In this document: piece by piece, positions 39,755 through 47,657 of the stretch
Layout of the letters: every line of letters begins with the position of its first letter
Numbering within the stretch: the first letter of the stretch is position 1
Assembly: GCA_963697705.1 (NCBI GenBank)
Contig: CAVOPA010000018.1
Location: forward strand, 1 to 64,000
Origin: CAVUCH01 sp963697705
GTDB lineage: Bacteria > Acidobacteriota > Vicinamibacteria > Vicinamibacterales > JAENWD01
Direction of reading: 5' to 3'
DNA length: 64,000 nucleotides
The notes under the pieces: model-generated
Seen by the model: the letters and a program-made list of their open reading frames with translations, nothing else
Databases searched by the model: none
Told to the model about the DNA's origin: nothing
Program-made: the position numbers and the translations under genes

Positions 39755-40665
39755 TGGCCATCCAGGTGTTTCGGCACATCGGGTTGAAGACGCTGTCGCT
39801 GGCGCTGGCGCTGCTCCTGTGGACGCTCGTCGCGGGGCAGAAGGAGGCGGAGCGATCGCTGCGCGTGCCGCTCGAGTTCCGGAACATGCCCGAGTCGCTC
39901 GAGATGATCGGCGAACCGGCCGGTTTCGTGGATGTGCGGGTGAAGGGCCCGTCGGCGATGCTCAGCCAGCTGCGCGGGGCCGAGCTCATCGTCACGGTGG
40001 AACTATCCGCGGCGCGGGCGGGCCGGCGCATGTTCCACCTGCTGCCCGATCAGGTGACCACGCCGGTGGGCATCCGCGCGCTTGGGGTGATGCCGGCGAC
40101 GGTTACCCTCACGTTCGAGCAGTCCGCGACCAGAACGATCCCCGTGGTGCCAGCAATCGACGGTGAACCCGCGGCTGGGTACGTGATGGGGCGCGTGACG
40201 GCGTCACCGGCCTCGGTCGAGGTCGTAGGCCCCGAGAGCGTCATCCGCCAGCTCAAATACGCCACGACGGAGCCGGTCAGCGTCCGCGGCGCCATGGGGC
40301 GCGTGCGAGACACGGTCACCATCGGCGTGCCCGAGTCGAGCGTGCGCTTGAGGGTGGCGCAGAACGCAGTCGTCGTGGTCGAAGTGAAGCCGGCTCCTGT
40401 GCAGCACGCCTTGGCAAGCGTGCCCGTCATCCTGCGGCGCCTCGGTCACGGCCTGCAGGCATCGGCCAGACCGTCCAGCGTGACGGTGAATGCGCGCGGA
40501 CCGGCGGACGTGATAACCAGGTTGGGGCCCGATCGGGTGCCGGCGTTCGTCGACCTCGGCGGTTTGCGCCGCGGGCGATACAATCTCCCGGTGCGCATCG
40601 ATGCCACGAACGGGTTCAGCATCGTCGGCATAGACCCCGCGGCCGTCCAGGTCACCATCAGGTAA
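39754..40665 (+). CDS. cdaR: YbbR-like/CdaR regulator of CdaA
   Basis: ATG 39754 shares its A with the cdaA stop (TGATG). 303 aa: one N-terminal membrane helix (HIGLKTLSLALALLLWTLVA) and three extracytoplasmic YbbR beta repeats (VPLEFRNMPESLEMIGEPAG; IPVVPAIDGEPAAGYVMGRV; ASVPVILRRLGHGLQASARP). Relatives bind CdaA across the membrane and tune c-di-AMP output. Confidence 0.88.
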   Translation: MAIQVFRHIGLKTLSLALALLLWTLVAGQKEAERSLRVPLEFRNMPESLEMIGEPAGFVDVRVKGPSAMLSQLRGAELIVTVELSAARAGRRMFHLLPDQVTTPVGIRALGVMPATVTLTFEQSATRTIPVVPAIDGEPAAGYVMGRVTASPASVEVVGPESVIRQLKYATTEPVSVRGAMGRVRDTVTIGVPESSVRLRVAQNAVVVVEVKPAPVQHALASVPVILRRLGHGLQASARPSSVTVNARGPADVITRLGPDRVPAFVDLGGLRRGRYNLPVRIDATNGFSIVGIDPAAVQVTIR

Positions 40666-40674
40666 CGCCTGCCC

Positions 40675-42009
40675 ATGTCCAGACGCTTGTTCGGCACTGA
40701 CGGTGTTCGCGGCACGGCGGGCACGTACCCCCTCGATCACACGACGGTGCGGCGCATCGGTGCGGCGCTCGTGCGCGCGCTGCCGGCCGGCAGCGCGCGT
40801 GTGCTCATCGGGCGCGACACGCGTGAGTCGGGCCTCTGGCTCGAGCGCGAGCTCGCGCACGGCGCCCGCGCGTGCGGCGCGGAGGTCGTCAGCGCAGGCG
40901 TCATTCCCACGCCGGGCGTGGCATACCTCACTCGATCCAGTGACTTCACAGCCGGCGTTGTCATCTCGGCGTCGCACAATCCGTTCGAAGACAACGGCAT
41001 CAAGGTGTTCTCCGGCGGCGGCGAAAAGTTCAGCGAGGAGCTCGAGCGGCACGTCGAGAGCATCGTGGCCGATCCCTCCTGGGAGGTACCGCCGGGCGAG
41101 GCGGACGCAGTACCTGGCGAGGCGCTGGTGGATCGCTACATTGCGCACGTGCGCGAGGCATTGCCCGACCCCCGCGCACTGGCCGGCACGCGCGTGGCGG
41201 TCGATTGCGCCAACGGAGCGACGACCAGCGTCGCGCCGCGGCTGTTCCGCGAGCTCGGGTTCGACGTCACGTTGCTCGGCGACGCGCCCGACGGCCGGAA
41301 CATCAACCTGCACTGCGGGTCGACGCATCCCGAGGCACTGGTGCGCACGGTGCTGGATGGCGGCTATTCGTTCGGCGTTGCCTTCGACGGGGACGGCGAC
41401 CGCGCCATCTTCGTCGACGAGCGCGGCCAGGTCGTCGACGGCGATGCCGTCATGCTGATGTGCGCGCGGCAGCTCCAGGCGCAGGGCCGGTTGAAAGGCA
41501 ATGCCGTTGTCGCCACGGTGATGAGCAACATCGGCCTCGAGCTCGCGCTGGGCGAGAGCGCCATCACCCTCGTGCGCTGCCAGGTGGGCGACAAGTACGT
41601 CATGGAAGAGCTCCTGAAGCGCGATTTGTCGCTCGGCGGCGAGCAGTCGGGTCACATCATCTTCACCGACTACCTGTTCACGGGCGACGGCCTGGTCACG
41701 GCGCTCTCGGTATTGCGCGTGATGCGCGACACGAGGCGATCGCTCGCCGATCTCGCATCGGACCTGACGACCTACCCCCAGGTGCTCGTGAACGTGCGGG
41801 TGAAGCAGCGGGCCGAGCTGCGGCAGGTTCCGGAGATCGCGGAGGCACTGGACGCCGTCCAATCGCAGCTCGCCGGCCACGGCCGGCTGCTGGTGCGATA
41901 CTCCGGGACCGAGCCGCTCCTTCGGATCATGCTCGAGGGCCGCGAAGAAGCCGAGATCCGCACCTGGGCGAACGAGATCGCCGGGGTGGTGAGGAAGCAC
42001 CTCGGGTGA
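40675..42009 (+). CDS. glmM: Phosphoglucosamine mutase
   Basis: ATG 40675, 444 aa. LFGTDGVRGTAGTYPLD at the start, phosphoserine loop GVVISASHNPFEDNGIK (Ser near residue 103), metal loop VAFDGDGDRAIFVDE, sugar loop LGGEQSGHI and phosphate loop VRYSGTEPLLRIMLEG. It interconverts glucosamine-6-P and glucosamine-1-P for cell-wall synthesis. It is the intact reference for the two unusual family members at 47658 and 49011. Confidence 0.97.
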   Translation: MSRRLFGTDGVRGTAGTYPLDHTTVRRIGAALVRALPAGSARVLIGRDTRESGLWLERELAHGARACGAEVVSAGVIPTPGVAYLTRSSDFTAGVVISASHNPFEDNGIKVFSGGGEKFSEELERHVESIVADPSWEVPPGEADAVPGEALVDRYIAHVREALPDPRALAGTRVAVDCANGATTSVAPRLFRELGFDVTLLGDAPDGRNINLHCGSTHPEALVRTVLDGGYSFGVAFDGDGDRAIFVDERGQVVDGDAVMLMCARQLQAQGRLKGNAVVATVMSNIGLELALGESAITLVRCQVGDKYVMEELLKRDLSLGGEQSGHIIFTDYLFTGDGLVTALSVLRVMRDTRRSLADLASDLTTYPQVLVNVRVKQRAELRQVPEIAEALDAVQSQLAGHGRLLVRYSGTEPLLRIMLEGREEAEIRTWANEIAGVVRKHLG

Positions 42010-42054
42010 GGCGGCGGCGGGCGCCCGGAATACTCGCGCACGGTTTTTATCGGT

Positions 42055-42086
42055 CGCCAGCCGCCAGCCGCCAGCCGCCAGCCGGA
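42055..42086. repeat. CCAGCCG tandem run
   Basis: About four GCCAGCC units directly before the pdxJ start region. It looks like a right arm without an evident left arm. Confidence 0.6.
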
Positions 42087-42103
42087 CACGCGTGAGCTAC
42101 CCT

Positions 42104-42814
42104 ATGCGCCTCTCGGTCAACATCGACCACGTTGCCACCGTGCGCCAGGCGCGCCGCGCGCGGGAGCCTGAGCCTGTCGCCGCGGCGCTGCTCTGTGAGC
42201 TGGCGGGCGCCGAGGGGATCACCGTGCATCTTCGCGGCGATCGACGGCACATCAACGACCGCGATGTCGAGATGCTGCGGCAGGTGGTCTCGACGAAGTT
42301 GAACGTCGAGATGGCGGCAACGCCAGAAATGACGGGGATTGCCGCGCGCATTCGTCCGGATCAGGTCACGCTCGTTCCCGAGCGCGAGGGGGAGCTCACG
42401 ACCGAGGGCGGACTCGACGTCGTGGCGCACCGCGATGCCGTCGAGCGTGCCGTGCACGATCTGCGTGCGGCGGGCGTGCGCGTCAGCGTCTTCATCGATC
42501 CAGATGAGCGGCAGATGGCTGTCAGCCGCGCGTGCGGCGCCGAAGCCGCCGAGATCAACACCGGACCCTACACGTCGGCGCCGCTCGCTTCGCGCGCGTC
42601 CGAGCTCGCCCGCGTGGTCGCCGCGGCGCGCGCCGGCGCCGGACACGGACTCGAGGTGCTTGGCGGGCACGGCCTCACGTACGTCAACGTGCGGCCGATC
42701 GTGGCCGTCCCCGAGATCGTCGAGCTCAACATCGGTCACAGCATCGTTGCTCGCGCCGTGCTCGTTGGCCTCGAGCGCGCAGTCCGCGAGATGGCCGCGT
42801 TGCTGCGGCGGTGA
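42104..42814 (+). CDS. pdxJ: Pyridoxine 5'-phosphate synthase
   Basis: ATG 42104 is preferred because family members begin MRLSVNIDHVATVRQAR; an in-frame GTG at 42092 adds four residues. 236 aa. Phosphate and substrate motifs: GITVHLRGDRRHINDRDV, LNVEMAATPEM, VTLVPEREGELTTEGGLDV, VSVFIDPDERQM, EINTGPYT and LEVLGGHGLTYVNV. It makes pyridoxine phosphate from DXP and aminoacetone phosphate, so the organism uses the DXP-dependent B6 route. Its stop shares an A with the next ATG. Confidence 0.96.
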   Translation: MRLSVNIDHVATVRQARRAREPEPVAAALLCELAGAEGITVHLRGDRRHINDRDVEMLRQVVSTKLNVEMAATPEMTGIAARIRPDQVTLVPEREGELTTEGGLDVVAHRDAVERAVHDLRAAGVRVSVFIDPDERQMAVSRACGAEAAEINTGPYTSAPLASRASELARVVAAARAGAGHGLEVLGGHGLTYVNVRPIVAVPEIVELNIGHSIVARAVLVGLERAVREMAALLRR

Positions 42815-43635
42815 TGGATCGCTCCGCCACGCCGGGGAACTCGCAAGTGTCGCAGCACGTCGCCGCGCATCGCGCGTCCCGCCTGAGGCGTTGCGCGTCG
42901 TGGGTCGTGCATTTCTGCGGCAGCTCGAACGCGCGCCTGTCCATTGTGGTCGCCGCGAGCGTCGGCCCGCTCCTTCTCGGTGCACGCGCCACCGCCTCCT
43001 CGCACACCGTGAGTTTCAGGACAACGGATGGGATCGAGCTGTCGGCGGACCTCTACGAGCCGCCAGCCCAGCCCGCGCCGGCAGTGGTGCTCGTGCACAT
43101 GCTCACCCGTTCGCGACTCGACTGGGCTGCGGCAGCGGAGCTTCTGCAGGATGCAGGCATCGTGGCGCTCGCCGTCGACCTGCGTGGGCACGGGCAGTCG
43201 GCCGGCGCCGTCGACACGGCCGGTAGTCTCGCGCCCATGCAGCGCGACGTGCAGGCCGCCGTGGCCTTTCTCAAGTCGCGCAACAACGTCGCGACGGGCC
43301 GCATCGGCATCGCCGGCGCGTCCCTCGGGGCAAACCTCGCCGTGTTGGTCGCCGCCGGTGACCCGTCGATCCGATCGCTCGCCCTGCTCTCGGCGAGCAA
43401 CGATTACAAGGGCCTGCGGATCGAGGCTGCCCTGCGCAAGGTGGACCGCCGGGTGCTGCTCGTCGCAGGCTCCGACGACCCGTACGCCCTCCGTTCCGCC
43501 AGCGCGCTGGCTGGCACCGGTTCCGGTCGCGAGATGCTCACCCTGACGGACGCGGGGCACGGCACCACGATGCTCGTGCGCCAGCCGGATCTCGCCGGGC
43601 GGCTGGTGGACTGGTTCAGACGGACGTTGCTATGA
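42814..43635 (+). CDS. Alpha/beta hydrolase (dienelactone-hydrolase/esterase-like), exported
   Basis: ATG 42814 overlaps the pdxJ stop. 273 aa with a long basic N-terminal region and a hydrophobic segment (LSIVVAASVGPLLLGARATA) that could be a signal anchor. The fold is visible in VVLVHMLTRSRLDWAAAAEL, VALAVDLRGHGQSAG, nucleophile elbow GIAGASLGANLAVLVA, acid region VLLVAGSDDPY and the catalytic His in DAGHGTTML. The substrate is unknown. Confidence 0.78.
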   Translation: MDRSATPGNSQVSQHVAAHRASRLRRCASWVVHFCGSSNARLSIVVAASVGPLLLGARATASSHTVSFRTTDGIELSADLYEPPAQPAPAVVLVHMLTRSRLDWAAAAELLQDAGIVALAVDLRGHGQSAGAVDTAGSLAPMQRDVQAAVAFLKSRNNVATGRIGIAGASLGANLAVLVAAGDPSIRSLALLSASNDYKGLRIEAALRKVDRRVLLVAGSDDPYALRSASALAGTGSGREMLTLTDAGHGTTMLVRQPDLAGRLVDWFRRTLL

Positions 43636-43822
43636 TCACGTGGTCGGTTCGGCGAACGTGAGGTCAGGCGTCAGCCAGACCGTCGCGGGCGGCGGCCGGC
43701 TCCACGGCTGACATCGATCAAGCGGTCCGGTTGACGCCGGACCTCGCACGAGCCTGGGTCCTCACAGACCGTGGGCCCGGTGCGGCGTGTTCGTTCATCC
43801 TCGCGGAAGTGTTCTTCGCATC

Positions 43823-44446
43823 ATGAAATCCGAATCCCTCGTCTTCGCCGTGGCCGGCATGTTCTTCGGGCTGATAGCCGGGTGGCTGATCGGCAGCCAG
43901 CAGTCCACGCTCCGGCCGGCGGCGCTCCCGCAGGCGGCGGCCGCGCCGTCATCACCGGGCGCGGCGGCGCCTGCCACACCACGGTTCGACCAGCAGGAGG
44001 CCAAGCGCCTCGAAGATATCGCCCGGTCCGATCCAGCGAACGCCACGCCGCGCACTCAGCTCGCCAACCTGTACTTCGACTCCGAGAAGTACGATCAGGC
44101 GATCAAGTGGTACGAGTCGGCGCTCGAGCTCGATCCCACCAACCCGGATGTCAGCACCGACCTCGGGGTGAGCTACTACTACTCGAACCAGCCCGATCGC
44201 GCGCTGACGCAGTTCAAGCACTCGCTCGAGATCGACCCGAAGCACACGAAGACCATGTTGAACCAGGGGATCGTGCTGGCGTTCGGGAAACAGGACCTCG
44301 AGGGTGCGACGAAGGCCTGGCAGCAGGTCGTGGAGCTCGCCCCGAACACGCCGGAAGGGCAGGCCGCACGGCGTGCCCTCGACAGCATGAAGTCGGCGCA
44401 CCCCAACCTGAACACCGCGACATCCACCGTCCCTGGCACCAACTGA
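43823..44446 (+). CDS. TPR-repeat protein, membrane-anchored
   Basis: ATG 43823 is taken over an in-frame start at 43787 because MKSESLVFAVAGMFFGLIAG is a typical N-anchor. 207 aa. A Pro/Ala linker (PQAAAAPSSPGAAAPA) is followed by about three tetratricopeptide repeats (PRTQLANLYFDSEKYDQAIK; STDLGVSYYYSNQPDRALTQ; MLNQGIVLAFGKQDLEGATK). Probably a periplasmic scaffold. The next small gene starts 8 nt after its stop. Confidence 0.75.
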   Translation: MKSESLVFAVAGMFFGLIAGWLIGSQQSTLRPAALPQAAAAPSSPGAAAPATPRFDQQEAKRLEDIARSDPANATPRTQLANLYFDSEKYDQAIKWYESALELDPTNPDVSTDLGVSYYYSNQPDRALTQFKHSLEIDPKHTKTMLNQGIVLAFGKQDLEGATKAWQQVVELAPNTPEGQAARRALDSMKSAHPNLNTATSTVPGTN

Positions 44447-44454
44447 GGGCAGAC

Positions 44455-44736
44455 GTGCTGACGCGGCTGCTGCTGATCTTCCTGCTCGTGCTGTTTGTCG
44501 GACGCGCCGTGTGGCGTCTGCTGACAGGGGTCGTCGAGGGGGCCACGGGGACCGGTCCGCGGCGCTCACGGGCGCCCGAGCGCGGCACGCGCATGGTGCG
44601 CGACCCGATCTGCGGCACGTTCGTGGTACAGTCGCGCGCGCTGAGCGCCGACAGCCGCGGCGAGACCGCCTGGTTCTGCTCCGACGACTGCCGTCGCAAA
44701 TGGCAGGCGAGGAAGCCCCAAGGGGCTAAGAGCTGA
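44455..44736 (+). CDS. Small membrane protein with YHS-like Cys motif
   Basis: GTG 44455, 93 aa. One N-terminal membrane helix (RLLLIFLLVLFVGRAVWRLL), a linker and a C-terminal DPICGTFVVQSRAL...AWFCSDDCRRKW segment. The CG, C and C spacing resembles YHS/TRASH-type metal-sensing or metal-binding modules. Short and easily missed by gene finders. It follows the TPR protein closely; function is unknown. Confidence 0.65.
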   Translation: MLTRLLLIFLLVLFVGRAVWRLLTGVVEGATGTGPRRSRAPERGTRMVRDPICGTFVVQSRALSADSRGETAWFCSDDCRRKWQARKPQGAKS

Positions 44737-44861
44737 GGGCTGAGGGCTACAGCAAGCTGAAGCCGCCAGCGAAACGCCCCTGGCGCCGAGCCATTCTGAA
44801 GCCTTTGGCCCTTAGCCTTAGCCCTTAGCCCTTAGCCCTTAGCCCTTAGCCCTTAGCCCTC
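44728..44861. repeat. Inverted AGGGCTA / CCCTTAG-word spacer
   Basis: The left arm (44728-44752) is GGGGCTAAGAGCTGAGGGCT; the right arm (44807-44858) is a CCCTTAG tandem of about seven 7-bp units that ends 3 nt before the aldolase ATG. Confidence 0.8.
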
Positions 44862-45731
44862 ATGTCCGAACAGCAGCTGCGGGACGGCATCGTCGAAGTC
44901 GGGCGGCGGCTGTACGCGCGCGGGTACGTGGCCAGCAACGACGGCAACATCAGCGTGCGGCTCGACGAGGCGCGGATCCTGACGACGCCGAAGAGCGTGT
45001 CGAAGGGTTTCATGACGCCCGAGATGATGGTGGTCACCGACCTGGCCGGGAAGAAGATTTCCGGCGAGCGCGGCCCATCCTCCGAGCTGCTGATGCACCT
45101 CGAGGTGTATCGCAACCGTCCCGATGTGCGCGCCGTGGTGCACGCGCACCCACCGCTCGCCACCGGGTTTGCCGTCGCCGGGATCCCGCTCGATCGTGCG
45201 GTGCTCGCTGAGGTGATCACCACGCTTGGCAGCATCCCGATCGCGGAGTACGGGACGCCCTCCACCCAGGAGCTGCCCGACGCCGTGCGGCAGTACATCA
45301 AGGCGCACGACGGCTTGCTGCTCGCCAATCACGGCGCGCTGACGGTGGCCCACGAGCTCTTCGCCGCCTACTACAAGATGGAAACAATCGAGCACTTCGC
45401 AAAAATCAGCCTGGTCGCGCGGATGCTCGGGGGCGAACGTCTCCTGTCGCAGGACGAAGTCATGCGGTTGCAGGGCCTCCGCGGCACCTACGGCATCACG
45501 GCGCCGGCGCCGATTTGCCTCGACGACCAGGGGCCGACCGGTGCCGACGCGTCCTGCCAGGTAGTACGCGCGCCCGACGTGCCCGGGGCGCGGCTCGTGA
45601 GCGAGGATCGCGCCGAGATGGCGATGTCGGCACGGATACGCGGACCACGGCCCGGTGATGACGAGGAAATTCGGATAACATACCGCGAGCTGACGGCCCT
45701 CATCGAGGACGCCGTCCGGCAGCTGCGGTAG
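44862..45731 (+). CDS. Class II aldolase/adducin family protein, probable microcompartment-associated fuculose/rhamnulose-phosphate aldolase
   Basis: ATG 44862, 289 aa. Class II aldolase signatures: YVASNDGNISVRL, catalytic Glu in GPSSELLMHLEVYR, zinc histidines in VVHAHPPLATGFA and LLLANHGALTV. It is about 70 residues longer than simple fuculose-phosphate aldolases. The extra C-terminus ends in an amphipathic helix (ITYRELTALIEDAVRQLR) after a flexible linker, the form of an encapsulation peptide. The BMC-H gene follows 19 nt later. In PVM-type compartments this enzyme makes lactaldehyde and dihydroxyacetone phosphate from deoxy-sugar phosphates; that role here is inference. Confidence 0.85.
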   Translation: MSEQQLRDGIVEVGRRLYARGYVASNDGNISVRLDEARILTTPKSVSKGFMTPEMMVVTDLAGKKISGERGPSSELLMHLEVYRNRPDVRAVVHAHPPLATGFAVAGIPLDRAVLAEVITTLGSIPIAEYGTPSTQELPDAVRQYIKAHDGLLLANHGALTVAHELFAAYYKMETIEHFAKISLVARMLGGERLLSQDEVMRLQGLRGTYGITAPAPICLDDQGPTGADASCQVVRAPDVPGARLVSEDRAEMAMSARIRGPRPGDDEEIRITYRELTALIEDAVRQLR

Positions 45732-45750
45732 CTCTTGGAGGCTGACGACG

Positions 45751-46035
45751 ATGGGTGAAGCGCTGGGGATGGTCGAAACCAAGGGCCTCGTCGCCATGAT
45801 CGAGGCGGCTGACGCCATGGTGAAGGCCGCAAAGGTCACGCTGGTCGGCTGGGAGAAGATCGGCGCCGGATACGTGACCGCAATCGTGCGCGGCGACGTC
45901 GCGGCAGTGAAGGCCGCCACCGATGCCGGCGCTGCGGCCGCCCGCCGCGTGGGCGAACTGGTGTCGGTACACGTCATCCCGAGGCCGCACTCCAACCTCG
46001 AAGACGCGCTGCCGATCGGCAAGGCGCAGAAATAG
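45751..46035 (+). CDS. Bacterial microcompartment hexameric shell protein (BMC-H)
   Basis: ATG 45751 with GGAG 11 nt upstream. 94 aa. The Pfam00936 fold is plain: ALGMVETKGLVAMIEAADAM, VTLVGWEKIGAGYVTAIVRG with the pore loop KIGAG, DVAAVKAATDAGAAAARRVG and SVHVIPRPHSNLEDALPIG. It tiles the facets of the shell; the pore size fits small polar metabolites. Confidence 0.95.
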   Translation: MGEALGMVETKGLVAMIEAADAMVKAAKVTLVGWEKIGAGYVTAIVRGDVAAVKAATDAGAAAARRVGELVSVHVIPRPHSNLEDALPIGKAQK

Positions 46036-46081
46036 ACGGCGGGCCGCGCACCCGAGTGCGGGCGGCCAGCGGCCCCGCAGC

Positions 46082-46099
46082 GCCGGCCTCGAGGCCGGC
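46082..46099. repeat. REP-like palindrome between BMC-H and the first BMC-P gene
   Basis: GCCGGCCTCGAGGCCGGC is a perfect palindrome in the 72-bp gap of the operon. It belongs with the CTTCAG-type palindromes elsewhere in the window. Confidence 0.55.
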
Positions 46100-46107
46100 A
46101 CATCCCC

Positions 46108-46380
46108 ATGCTCCTCGCCAAGATCGTCGGCACCGTCGTCGCCACGCGGAAAGACCCGCGCCTCGAGAGCGCCAAGCTCCTCGTCGCCCGCGGCATGGAT
46201 CCGCACGGCACGCCGGAAGGCAATTACCTGGTTGCGATCGACACCGTGGATGCCGGCGTCGGCGAGACCGTGCTCATCGTCAGCGGGAGCTCGGCGCGGA
46301 TGGCATCGGGGCTGAAGGACTGCCCCGTGGACGCCGCGATCGTCGGCATCATCGACGAGATCGAAGTGCCGGGCCTCTGA
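46108..46380 (+). CDS. EutN/CcmL-type shell vertex protein (BMC-P), copy 1
   Basis: ATG 46108, 90 aa. MLLAKIVGTVVATRKDPRLE, LVARGMDP, VAIDTVDAGVGETVLIVSGS and DAAIVGIIDEIEV are Pfam03319 marks. Pentamers cap the vertices. The next BMC-P start follows its stop by 1 nt. Confidence 0.93.
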   Translation: MLLAKIVGTVVATRKDPRLESAKLLVARGMDPHGTPEGNYLVAIDTVDAGVGETVLIVSGSSARMASGLKDCPVDAAIVGIIDEIEVPGL

Positions 46381-46381
46381 C

Positions 46382-46669
46382 GTGCAGGTGGCGCGTGTCA
46401 TCGGTGACGTCGTCGCGACGTACAAGGATCCCGGCCTGGCGTCGCTGAAGCTGCTGGTGCTGCAGCCGCTCGGGCCTGACAAACAACCGGCCGGCCGCAC
46501 GCTCATCGCCGCCGACGCGGTCGGGGCGGGAATCGGCGAGATCGTGTTCTTCGTGCGCGGCCGCGAAGCGTCGTTCCCTTTTCACCCCGCCGAGGCCCCG
46601 GTCGACGCCGGCATCGTCGGCATCGTCGATCACTGGGACATGGACGGGGAAGACAGGGGTAGCGGATAA
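46382..46669 (+). CDS. EutN/CcmL-type shell vertex protein (BMC-P), copy 2
   Basis: GTG 46382, 95 aa. MQVARVIGDVVATYKDPGLA, LLVLQPLGPDKQPAG, AADAVGAGIGEIVFFVRGRE and DAGIVGIVDHWDMD. It is distinct from copies 1 and 3, so three vertex types are encoded, as in PVM-type loci. A 249-bp repeat-filled gap separates it from copy 3. Confidence 0.93.
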   Translation: MQVARVIGDVVATYKDPGLASLKLLVLQPLGPDKQPAGRTLIAADAVGAGIGEIVFFVRGREASFPFHPAEAPVDAGIVGIVDHWDMDGEDRGSG

Positions 46670-46675
46670 CAGGCT

Positions 46676-46912
46676 GGAGGCTAGGGCTAAGGGTAAGGGG
46701 GAGGGCCAGCGCTGAGACTCAGGCGACAAGCCGGGCGACCCCGAACGCAGGCCCAGCTGGAACCTGCAACAGCGAGCACCGAACGCGGGCTGAACCTGGA
46801 ACCCGGAATCGGACCCGGACCGAGGAACCAACGAACGAGGAACCCAGAACGGAACGAGGAACCCGGAACCCAACCTGGAACCCGGAACAAGGCACTCGGA
46901 ACCGCAAAGTAC
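46676..46912. repeat. Repeat spacer inside the microcompartment operon
   Basis: It opens with GCTAGGGCTAAGGGTAAGGG words and closes with a long GGAACCCGGAACC arm (46790-46902). The arms are of different word types, so this is a composite. It lies between BMC-P copies 2 and 3. Confidence 0.75.
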
Positions 46913-46918
46913 AGAGAG

Positions 46919-47206
46919 ATGCAACTCGCCCTCGTCGTCGGCACGCTTGTCGCCACACAGAAGCATCCGAGGTTCGAAGGCTCGAAGCTGATGCTGGTGC
47001 AGCCGGTTGCGCCCGATGACACGCCGCGCGGGCCGATGCTGCTCGCGGTTGACACCGTTGGCGCGGGCGTCCGGGAGAAAGTGCTCATCGTGCTCGACGG
47101 CAAGGCCGCAGCCGACGCGATGCAGCGCCGCGGGACGCCGGTCGACGCTGCTATCGTGGGGATCGTGGATCGCCTCGACTGCGATCCCGCATTCATGGAG
47201 CCATGA
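46919..47206 (+). CDS. EutN/CcmL-type shell vertex protein (BMC-P), copy 3
   Basis: ATG 46919, 95 aa. MQLALVVGTLVATQKHPRFE, MLVQPVAPDDTPRGPML, VDTVGAGVREKVLIVLDGKA and DAAIVGIVDRLDCD. GAGAGA precedes the start closely. Its TGA overlaps the ATG of the small tagged protein (ATGA). Confidence 0.93.
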   Translation: MQLALVVGTLVATQKHPRFEGSKLMLVQPVAPDDTPRGPMLLAVDTVGAGVREKVLIVLDGKAAADAMQRRGTPVDAAIVGIVDRLDCDPAFMEP

Positions 47207-47448
47207 CCGAGCAGGAACTCCGAAGCCTCGTGCGACGCGTTGTTGCCGATCGCCTGGGTAACCCCTCGCCGGCAACTGGTGCACATGCGCACGTTCCCCA
47301 TGCGCCTGTTCCACTGATCGACGCCAGCACGCACGCGAGCCATGCGACCTTTCGCGTGCCCGCGGGAGCCGAAATCGGAGGCGCCTGCGTGATCGAGCCG
47401 CACGTGTCGTGCAATCACTGCGGATATTGCAGGTCGATGGGGCACTGA
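47203..47448 (+). CDS. Small protein with encapsulation-peptide-like N-terminus and C-terminal Cys cluster
   Basis: ATG 47203 overlaps the BMC-P stop. 81 aa. Residues 1-18 (MTEQELRSLVRRVVADRL) form an amphipathic helix like the tags that send cargo into microcompartments. A His/Ala/Pro-rich linker follows (GAHAHVPHAPVP), then a short beta-like domain (FRVPAGAEIGGACVIEP). It ends in SCNHCGYCRSMGH: with Cys at ACVIE there are four Cys plus His, enough for a metal or Fe-S site. I do not recognise a named family. Probable cargo or redox adaptor; function unknown. Confidence 0.75.
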   Translation: MTEQELRSLVRRVVADRLGNPSPATGAHAHVPHAPVPLIDASTHASHATFRVPAGAEIGGACVIEPHVSCNHCGYCRSMGH

Positions 47449-47457
47449 GGCCGGGCA

Positions 47458-47570
47458 CTTCAGTTCTCAGTTTTCAGTCGTCGCTTTCTCAGCTGAGTGC
47501 GTGCGGCCTGGTAGGATCGAGCCGAACTGAAGACTGAGAACTGGCAATTCAGAAGTAGGTCGCCGGCCGG
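47458..47570. repeat. Inverted TTCTCAGT-word spacer
   Basis: TTCAGTTCTCAGTTTTCAGT at 47460-47480 is matched by AACTGAAGACTGAGAACTGG at 47526-47545. The core is about 45 bp. Confidence 0.7.
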
Positions 47571-47657
47571 TCAAACGAAGTAGAACTAAGCACTACTCGT
47601 CGTCGTCCCAAGTCTGCATCGAGCGCTCGAGCCGATGCGACAGAAGGCGCTTCAGCG

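Noticed and set aside
40204..42000. Minus-strand open frame of 598 codons opposite glmM
   Set aside because: Antisense to intact, well-supported ybbR and glmM genes.
44807..44858. Telomere-like CCCTTAG tandem
   Set aside because: It is one of several 7-bp word repeats in ordinary spacers and has a complementary left arm; it is internal to the sequence and next to a normal start codon.
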